64,000 nucleotides of DNA from Halorussus halophilus (lineage in GTDB: Archaea; Halobacteriota; Halobacteria; Halobacteriales; Haladaptataceae). Positions within the stretch are counted from its first letter, which is position 1. Every line of letters starts with the position of its first letter. The DNA is taken from assembly GCF_008831545.1 (NCBI RefSeq), contig NZ_CP044523.1, positions 2,356,001 through 2,420,000 on the forward strand, read 5' to 3'. This document shows, in pieces, positions 59,244-64,000 of the stretch. The notes beneath the pieces are model-generated. The model searched no databases. It saw only the letters and a list, made by a program, of their open reading frames with translations, and was not told the origin of the DNA. A program made the position numbers and the translations under genes.

Positions 59244-59428
59244 GCGGACCGCAGAATGGGCGATGATTGTAACCTCGTAGAAAGCCCCCGCACGCTCGCG
59301 GTCGCTGGCCGGGATATTCTGGCCTCTCCGCACAACCCGGCCAGAATAGGGCCCGCCCAGACCACCACGTCCTCCGGACGCGAGCGTGCGGCCCCTTTCA
59401 TACCCCACCCCGTAGATTGGTTAGCCGA
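59244..59428 (-). repeat. Dispersed structured element family I, copy D
   Basis: Read on the minus strand: CTAACCAATC, GGGGTATGAAAGGGG, outer stem with 12 perfect bp (59379-59390 with 59289-59300), inner stem with 10 perfect bp (59339-59348 with 59315-59324), then CGGGGGCTTTCTACGAG and the tail CCGCAGAAT-type sequence. It lies between the convergent acetyltransferase and acyl-CoA synthetase genes. Confidence 0.85.
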
Positions 59429-59451
59429 GCGTAATCGCTCGCTGTGTCGCC

Positions 59452-61461
59452 TTACTCCGCGTCTTCCAGCCTGTCCAGTGCCTCGGGGTTCTCGATGCTG
59501 CTCATGTCACCCAAATCTTCGCCCGTGTAGGTTGCCTCGATGGCGCGCCGGATGATTTTGCCCGACTGCGTTTTCGGGAACTCGTCTACGAACAGGATTT
59601 CGCGGGGTCTGAACGGTTTGCCGAGTTCGGCCCCAACCTGTTCGCGCAGTTCCTCGCGCAGGTCGTCGCTCACGTCGTAGTCGTCTTCGAGGATGACGTA
59701 GGCGACGACTGCTTGGCCGGTCGTGTCGTCCGGCACGCCGACGGCGGCGGCCTGATTCACTGCGGCGTGGTCGATGAGCGCACCTTCGACTTCGGCGGGG
59801 CCGACTTTGCGCCCTGCCACGTTGATGGCGTCGTCCGCGCGCCCGTGGAGGAACCAGAAACCGTCTTCGTCCTTCTGTGCCCAGTCGCCGTGGTCCCACA
59901 TCGGCGGGTCTCGGAAGGTAGACCAGTACTCCTCCAGGTAGCGTTCGTCGCCGCTCCAGAGACTCTTGGTCATCGACGGACAGGAGTCACGCGCGACGAG
60001 GAAGCCTCGTTCGTGCGTGTCGGCGATTGACTCGCCTTGGGAGTCCACGATGTCGATGTCCATGCCGAGTCCCGGCCCGCCGAGCGTACAGGGTTTGAGC
60101 GACTGAATCGGCAACGGCATGAGGAAACAGCCCATGATTTCCGTACCACCAGAAATGTTGATGATGGGTGCCTCGCTGTTGCCGACGTTCTCGTAGAACC
60201 AGTTCCACGACTCGGGGTCCCACGGTTCGCCGGTCGAACCGAGCAGGCGGAGCGTCGAGAGGTCGTGACCCTCCAGCCACTCGTCGCCGTATTTTCGCAG
60301 GGCGCGAATCGCCGTCGGCGAGATGCCGAACTGCGTCAGGCTATGGCGGTCTATCATTTCCCAGAAGCGGTCGGGTTCGGGGTGGTCAGGCGCGCCCTCG
60401 TACATGAAGATAGTCCCGCCGAAGGCGTGGTTGCCGATGAGCGTCCACGGTCCCATCATCCACCCGATGTCGCTGACCCAGAAGAAGCGGTCGCTCGGCT
60501 TCTGGTCGAAGCCGAAGTGAATCTCCTTGGCGGCCTGCATCAGCGCGCCGGAGTGGGTGTGGACGATGCCCTTCGGCTTGCCCGTCGTCCCCGAGGAGTA
60601 CAGCAGCATCGACTCCTCTCGGGAATCCATCGACTTCGTCTCGTACTCGTCCGATTGGCTCTCGACGGCGTCGTCCCACGACTCGTCTCGGTTGCGCCAC
60701 GTCAGCGACGCCTCGTCGCTGTGGATGTGGCCGAGTCGCTCGTAGACGATAGTGTGTTCGACGTGGCCCGCCTCGTCGATTGCCTCGTCGGCAGTGTCTT
60801 TCAGCAACACCTCGCTGCCGCGTCGATAGAAACCGTCTGCCGTGAAGAGGACCTCACACTCGGGGTCCTCGATTCGCGTGGCGGTCGCTTCGACGCCGAA
60901 CCCGGAGAAGATGGGGACCGCGATTGCGCCGACCTTGAACGCTCCGTAGAGAATCGAGACGACTTCCGGTACCATCGGCATGTAGAGCCCGACGGAGTCG
61001 CCCGCTTCGATGCCGCGCTCCTCCAGCGCGTTGGCGACCTTGTTGGACTGGCGGTGGAGTTCGTGGTAAGTGATTTCCCGGACTTCGCCGTCCTCGCCCT
61101 CCCAGATGGTGGCGACCTTGTTGCGGGTCTCGCTGTCCGGTGCGGCGTGGCGGTCCACGACGTTGTGTGCGATGTTCAACTCGCCCCCGTCGTACCACTT
61201 CGAGAACTGTGGTCCCTCGCTGTCGTCTCGGATGGTGTCGTAGTCCTCGTAGAAGTCGATGCCGAGGTAGTCCACGAGTTCGTCCCAGAACCACTCGACG
61301 CCCGACTCCTCGACGCCCGGCATCTCCGAGGTGGTCCGCTCGATGAGTTCGTCGTAGTCCTCGATACCGTGTTCCTGCATGAACTGGTAGACGTTGGTCG
61401 ATTCCACGAACTCCTGACTCGGTTCGTGGACGACCTCGTCCACGTCTTCGAGCGTGTCCAT
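59452..61461 (-). CDS. Acyl-CoA synthetase (acetyl/propionyl-CoA ligase type)
   Basis: A 669-residue AMP-forming ligase. The N-terminal extension (MDTLEDVDEVVHEPSQEFVE) is followed by the P-loop LLYSSGTTGKPKGIVHTHSG, INISGGTEIMGCF, GLGMDIDIVDSQGESI, the hinge region HGRADDAINVAGRKVGPAEV and the catalytic Lys context TQSGKIIRRAIEATY. It activates a short-chain or aryl acid; acetate is the most likely given the match to acetyl-CoA synthetase. Start 61461 at MDTLEDV; longer frames run through the family II repeat. Confidence 0.9.
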   Translation of the reverse strand: MDTLEDVDEVVHEPSQEFVESTNVYQFMQEHGIEDYDELIERTTSEMPGVEESGVEWFWDELVDYLGIDFYEDYDTIRDDSEGPQFSKWYDGGELNIAHNVVDRHAAPDSETRNKVATIWEGEDGEVREITYHELHRQSNKVANALEERGIEAGDSVGLYMPMVPEVVSILYGAFKVGAIAVPIFSGFGVEATATRIEDPECEVLFTADGFYRRGSEVLLKDTADEAIDEAGHVEHTIVYERLGHIHSDEASLTWRNRDESWDDAVESQSDEYETKSMDSREESMLLYSSGTTGKPKGIVHTHSGALMQAAKEIHFGFDQKPSDRFFWVSDIGWMMGPWTLIGNHAFGGTIFMYEGAPDHPEPDRFWEMIDRHSLTQFGISPTAIRALRKYGDEWLEGHDLSTLRLLGSTGEPWDPESWNWFYENVGNSEAPIINISGGTEIMGCFLMPLPIQSLKPCTLGGPGLGMDIDIVDSQGESIADTHERGFLVARDSCPSMTKSLWSGDERYLEEYWSTFRDPPMWDHGDWAQKDEDGFWFLHGRADDAINVAGRKVGPAEVEGALIDHAAVNQAAAVGVPDDTTGQAVVAYVILEDDYDVSDDLREELREQVGAELGKPFRPREILFVDEFPKTQSGKIIRRAIEATYTGEDLGDMSSIENPEALDRLEDAE

Positions 61462-61509
61462 ATACCGCAAAAATTGCGGGCCGATGCAAAGTAACTTTCT
61501 ACAACCACC

Positions 61510-61623
61510 TTTTTTCGAATCGGGTGGCAACGGCGCGTTCCGCGCCCCTTGCCACCACTCCGAGAAAAGTCTGGACCAAAAACCGACGTCGAGAAATCTG
61601 GCCGCGAGACGGCCAGATTTCTC
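61510..61623 (+). repeat. Dispersed two-hairpin element family II, copy 3
   Basis: T6 at 61510-61515, hairpin 1 at 61523-61556 (GGTGGCAA / TTGCCACC arms), a degenerate A-rich core GAAAAGTCTGGACCAAAAAC, and hairpin 2 at 61591-61623 (14-bp perfect arms GAGAAATCTGGCCG, 5-nt loop). Unlike the other four it lies upstream of a gene (the acyl-CoA synthetase) and points away from it. Confidence 0.85.
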
Positions 61624-61738
61624 GCGTCTACTTCGTGCGGGTACGACTTCCGCACCGCCACCGCATCCGCATGAGCCACACGCCTCCCCAACCGATTCCT
61701 TCATTCGCTCGCTGTCGCTCGCTCCTTCAGTCATCCAC

Positions 61739-61925
61739 CGGCAGACGAACCGCGTCTGCCGAGTTGCTCGAAAACCGAAGGTTTTCGGCATTGCAGGACC
61801 GGAGGTCCTGCAAGCTGTCAGACGTAGTCTGACAACATCACGAAAGGGCTTCGCCCTTTCGAACGACTTCGGTCACTGCGTTCACGAAGACCTCGCGCGA
61901 CGTGACGAGACACAAGGTCTCGTCA
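61739..61925. repeat. Array of six short palindromes
   Basis: Perfect hairpins at 61739-61761 (9-bp arms CGGCAGACG), 61769-61787 (CGAAAACC arms, GAA loop), 61792-61812 (TGCAGGACC, GGA loop), 61816-61834 (TGTCAGAC, GTA loop), 61841-61861 (CGAAAGGGC, TTC loop) and 61903-61925 (TGACGAGAC, 5-nt loop). From the second to the fifth the starts are 23-25 bp apart. With the family II copy it fills the 511-bp gap 61462-61972. Confidence 0.9.
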
Positions 61926-61972
61926 GCGCGCGCCGGTTCGTCAGTGAAGATACGCGAAATCGCGTTCGAGGG

Positions 61973-62809
61973 TCACTCTCGCGGCAGAAACCGTTCCAGC
62001 GCCTCCGCAAGTTCGTCCACGTCTTCGATGTCGGCCGCGTCGCGGCGAATGTCTCGCAGTCCGAACGCCGACCAGCCAGCACGACGTAAGATAACGGCGT
62101 CCTCGCGCACCGAGAACCCCTCGAAGTCGTCCCACGACTGGAGGTTCTTGTGGACTCGCTGGTCGGTGAGGAACCCGGCGTCGGTGACGGCGAAGGTCTT
62201 CGTCGTCGTCGCACCGAGCAGTCCACCTGAAATCGGAAGCAAGAGGTAGAGATCCTCTCCGAGTTCGAAGTCGGCGACGACCGAGGCGACCATCCCGGCG
62301 AGGCCGACGACCACGAACACGGCGATACTCCACATCACCAACCGCCGGTCACGCTTCGGCGCACTCGCCGTGAACCGGACGTACTCCTCGCTCCCGCTGA
62401 GCGTCGCCCTCGCGTAGCGGTTCTGCGCGGCTACTGCGAACCCCATGCCCGTAATCATGCCCGCTATCATCCCGGCCATCGAGACGCCGACGGCCGCGCC
62501 GCGGAGTCCGGCGGCGATGACGACGAACATCAGCACGCCGTAACCGAACGGCGCGACGACTGCGAGCCAAATCCACTTCGTGCGGCCGAGTCGAACCGCG
62601 ACCGACTCTTGGCGGGCTTGCCACCCGACGAATCCCGCGAAGACGATAACCGACCCCAAGAAGCTAAAGAAAAGCGTGGCAGGATTCTCGGAGACGCCGA
62701 CAGCCGCGAGAATCGTCACTGCTGGCGCGAGCACCGCGGCGGCGTAGACGCCCGCAATGAAGCCGAACACTGAGTCCGTCTCAGTTCCCGTCTCGTCGGA
62801 CTGCTTCAT
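61973..62809 (-). CDS. Membrane protein with C-terminal PH-like domain
   Basis: A 278-residue protein with about six hydrophobic segments in the first two thirds (SVFGFIAGVYAAAVLAPAVT and others) and a C-terminal soluble segment (KTFAVTDAGFLTDQRVHKNL, then FEGFSVREDAVILRRAGWSA) that looks like a bacterial PH-like domain. It ends with a charged helix (DIEDVDELAEALERFLPRE). Function unknown; PH-like domains in prokaryotic membrane proteins are often assembly or signalling modules. Its stop lies within 50 bp of the hairpin array. Confidence 0.75.
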   Translation of the reverse strand: MKQSDETGTETDSVFGFIAGVYAAAVLAPAVTILAAVGVSENPATLFFSFLGSVIVFAGFVGWQARQESVAVRLGRTKWIWLAVVAPFGYGVLMFVVIAAGLRGAAVGVSMAGMIAGMITGMGFAVAAQNRYARATLSGSEEYVRFTASAPKRDRRLVMWSIAVFVVVGLAGMVASVVADFELGEDLYLLLPISGGLLGATTTKTFAVTDAGFLTDQRVHKNLQSWDDFEGFSVREDAVILRRAGWSAFGLRDIRRDAADIEDVDELAEALERFLPRE

Positions 62810-62853
62810 TGTCCACTACTCTGATTTGTGCCCGAGAAAGTGTTTCGGTCGCG

Positions 62854-63771
62854 CTACTTTCCTGCGGCGCTCTCGCTACCGTCTCGACCCCACTCGACGC
62901 CCAATCCCTCGTGGACGACGAACTCCAGCGCGTTGACGAGGTAGTGAGCCACCACGACGACCAGCAGACTTTCCGTGACGATGAACACCGCCGCCAGCAC
63001 GAACCCGAGCAGGCCCGTCACTGCGATTCCGGCCGGTCCCTGCGCGCCGTGGCCGAGCGCGAACGCGAGTGTCGAGACGACCGCGAGCAACCACGGCGAG
63101 ACACCGAGACCAGCGGAGAACACGCCGACCAGTGCCGCGCGAAAGAGCAGTTCCTCGAAGGCCGCGATGATGGGCAGAACGACCGCGAGCAGGAGAACCC
63201 AGCCACCGACACTGTCTGGGGCCAGTTGCTCGCGCAGGTCCTCGGCGTACTCGATGCCCCACTCGTCGGCGACGTTCGCGCTCAGTTCGTTGGCGGCGTA
63301 GAGCGCCAGGCCTACGACGACACCGAGCGCGAGCGCTGGGAGGCCAGTACTCGCGGGAGTTCCGAATTCCACCCCGAACGCGACGGGCGGGATGTTGGCC
63401 AACCACGCTGCACCGAGCAGGACCGCGCCGAAGAAGCCCTGACTCACTGCGACGTTGACGAGCAGGGTCTTCGTGGAGTGGTCCGCAGACTCCGTTTGGG
63501 GCTGCTGGGCTTCAGCGCGCGACCGCTGGGTCTCCGTCTCGGCCTCGTTCTCGCCCCACGGATTCAACCGCGCGTGCTGTTCGAGTCGTGCCGCTCCGGT
63601 CGCCGGTAGTCCCTCGGCCTGCTCGTGAGCCTGGAGTGCCGTGGTGGTGTCCCCCGAAGGCTCCTCACTTGGTTCGACCAGCATCGCCTGCGACGCACGG
63701 GCCAACAGCATGAGCAACCCGAGGACCAACAGCGTGACGACAGCGAACGACCCGTACATCGGCGACGGCAT
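62854..63771 (-). CDS. CPBP family intramembrane metalloprotease
   Basis: A 305-residue protein. A first transmembrane segment (VVTLLVLGLLMLLARASQAM) is followed by a long acidic loop and then the CPBP domain with FEELLFRAALVG (catalytic Glu-Glu and Arg), STLAFALGHGAQG (His) and VVVVAHYLVNALEFVVHEGL (His, Asn). These residues form the metal site of the CAAX-protease/bacteriocin-processing family. In other organisms members process prenylated proteins, regulate anti-sigma factors, or protect against bacteriocins; here the role is unknown. Confidence 0.88.
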   Translation of the reverse strand: MPSPMYGSFAVVTLLVLGLLMLLARASQAMLVEPSEEPSGDTTTALQAHEQAEGLPATGAARLEQHARLNPWGENEAETETQRSRAEAQQPQTESADHSTKTLLVNVAVSQGFFGAVLLGAAWLANIPPVAFGVEFGTPASTGLPALALGVVVGLALYAANELSANVADEWGIEYAEDLREQLAPDSVGGWVLLLAVVLPIIAAFEELLFRAALVGVFSAGLGVSPWLLAVVSTLAFALGHGAQGPAGIAVTGLLGFVLAAVFIVTESLLVVVVAHYLVNALEFVVHEGLGVEWGRDGSESAAGK

Positions 63772-63889
63772 TACGATGTGGTTGGTGTTCGAGTGTGAAA
63801 AGTCGGTGGGGCGCGACGAGTAACGACTGCGGTTGACAGAATCGTTACGATGTGACTGCTAGCTGTTGGCGGTTACGAGAACAGCACTA

Positions 63890-64000
63890 TCGCCGATACC
63901 AATGAGAAACCGCACCGCACAGCACCGCGACCACCGTCGGACAAACCGCGTCCGACGAGGTCACACTCACTTCGTTCACGTGACTGCCACACACCTCCCC
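63890..64000 (+). repeat. ACCGCACAGC-type motif and palindrome at the window end
   Basis: GATACCAATGAGAAACCGCA, continuing CCGCACAGCACCGC, at about 63895-63928; the perfect hairpin GTCGGAC / GTCCGAC (loop AAACCGC, 63936-63956); and an imperfect GTCAC...GTGAC. The same motif starts the array at 31944 and occurs reversed at 28107. No gene is seen in 63772-64000. Confidence 0.7.

Noticed and set aside
59452-61791. Longer N-terminus of the acyl-CoA synthetase starting near 61791
   Set aside because: The extension translates the family II repeat and the palindromes, is Cys/Arg-rich and unlike any ANL protein; ATG 61461 starts the conserved part.
63772-63890. A gene start at the right edge
   Set aside because: Only short frames are present and they overlap the repeat motif; nothing resembles a protein family.

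Overview
This window comes from a halophilic archaeon (class Halobacteria). The coding sequence is GC-rich, and the proteins are strongly acidic (Asp/Glu-rich). Many exported proteins carry twin-arginine signals followed by a lipobox. Several genes look leaderless, with a TATA-like box about 25 nt before the start codon. Typical haloarchaeal genes are present: HalOD1, GfcR, LonB, digeranylgeranylglycerophospholipid reductase, and Zn-dependent glucose dehydrogenase with the Asp38/His63/Glu150 ligand set. I would not name a genus from sequence alone. No rRNA, tRNA, CRISPR array, intact transposase or prophage was seen; the window looks like ordinary chromosome.

Layout. 0-9.9 kb: CNNM/DUF21 protein (cut by the edge), Lrp regulator, ThiS/MoaD-fold protein, a keto-deoxy-sugar aldolase/sugar-acid dehydratase pair, an MFS exporter, a DUF3179 lipoprotein with a membrane partner, Nudix, MsrA and an amidohydrolase. 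10-24.5 kb: HalOD1 pair, rhodanese-metallo-beta-lactamase fusion, flavin reductase and AAC(3)-like acetyltransferase, ferredoxin, archaeal lipid reductase, soluble sugar dehydrogenase, PAC2 protein, and an RNA m5C methyltransferase with its small partner. 24.5-34.9 kb: Bax1/XPB DNA-repair pair, the grpE-dnaK-dnaJ chaperone set, an epimerase and an acetyltransferase. 34.9-47.7 kb: glutamate synthase, MFS, aldo/keto reductase, a large hybrid sensor kinase and a PAPS-reductase-like protein. 48-55 kb: glutaredoxin, gfcR-gdh, nadM, lonB and protoglobin. 55-64 kb: a truncated acyl-CoA synthetase-like protein, a Tat-exported protein with a 12-cysteine tail resembling halocin C8 precursors in layout, aldo/keto reductase, twin acetyltransferases, acyl-CoA synthetase and a CPBP protease.

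How genes work together. gdh-gfcR (about 50 kb) and the aldolase/dehydratase pair (1.5-4.2 kb) are probably parts of the semi-phosphorylative Entner-Doudoroff route or a related sugar-acid route. grpE, dnaK and dnaJ form one functional chaperone. Bax1 and XPB are partners in DNA repair.

The most unusual content is non-coding. (I) Five or more copies of a ~150-200 bp element share conserved ends (GGGACTGAAAGGGG ... GGGGCTTTCGA), while the stems between them differ in sequence but keep pairing, which indicates a conserved structure. (II) Five copies of a ~115-130 bp two-hairpin element have an A-rich core (AAAACGTCGATGAAAA); four of them directly follow a stop codon in sense orientation. (III) Arrays of short perfect palindromes, mostly with exactly 3-nt loops and about 23-bp spacing, occur in intergenic DNA and, remarkably, also in frame inside the ATPase domain of the sensor kinase. 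These three families and the Cys-rich exported protein are the best candidates for something undescribed.
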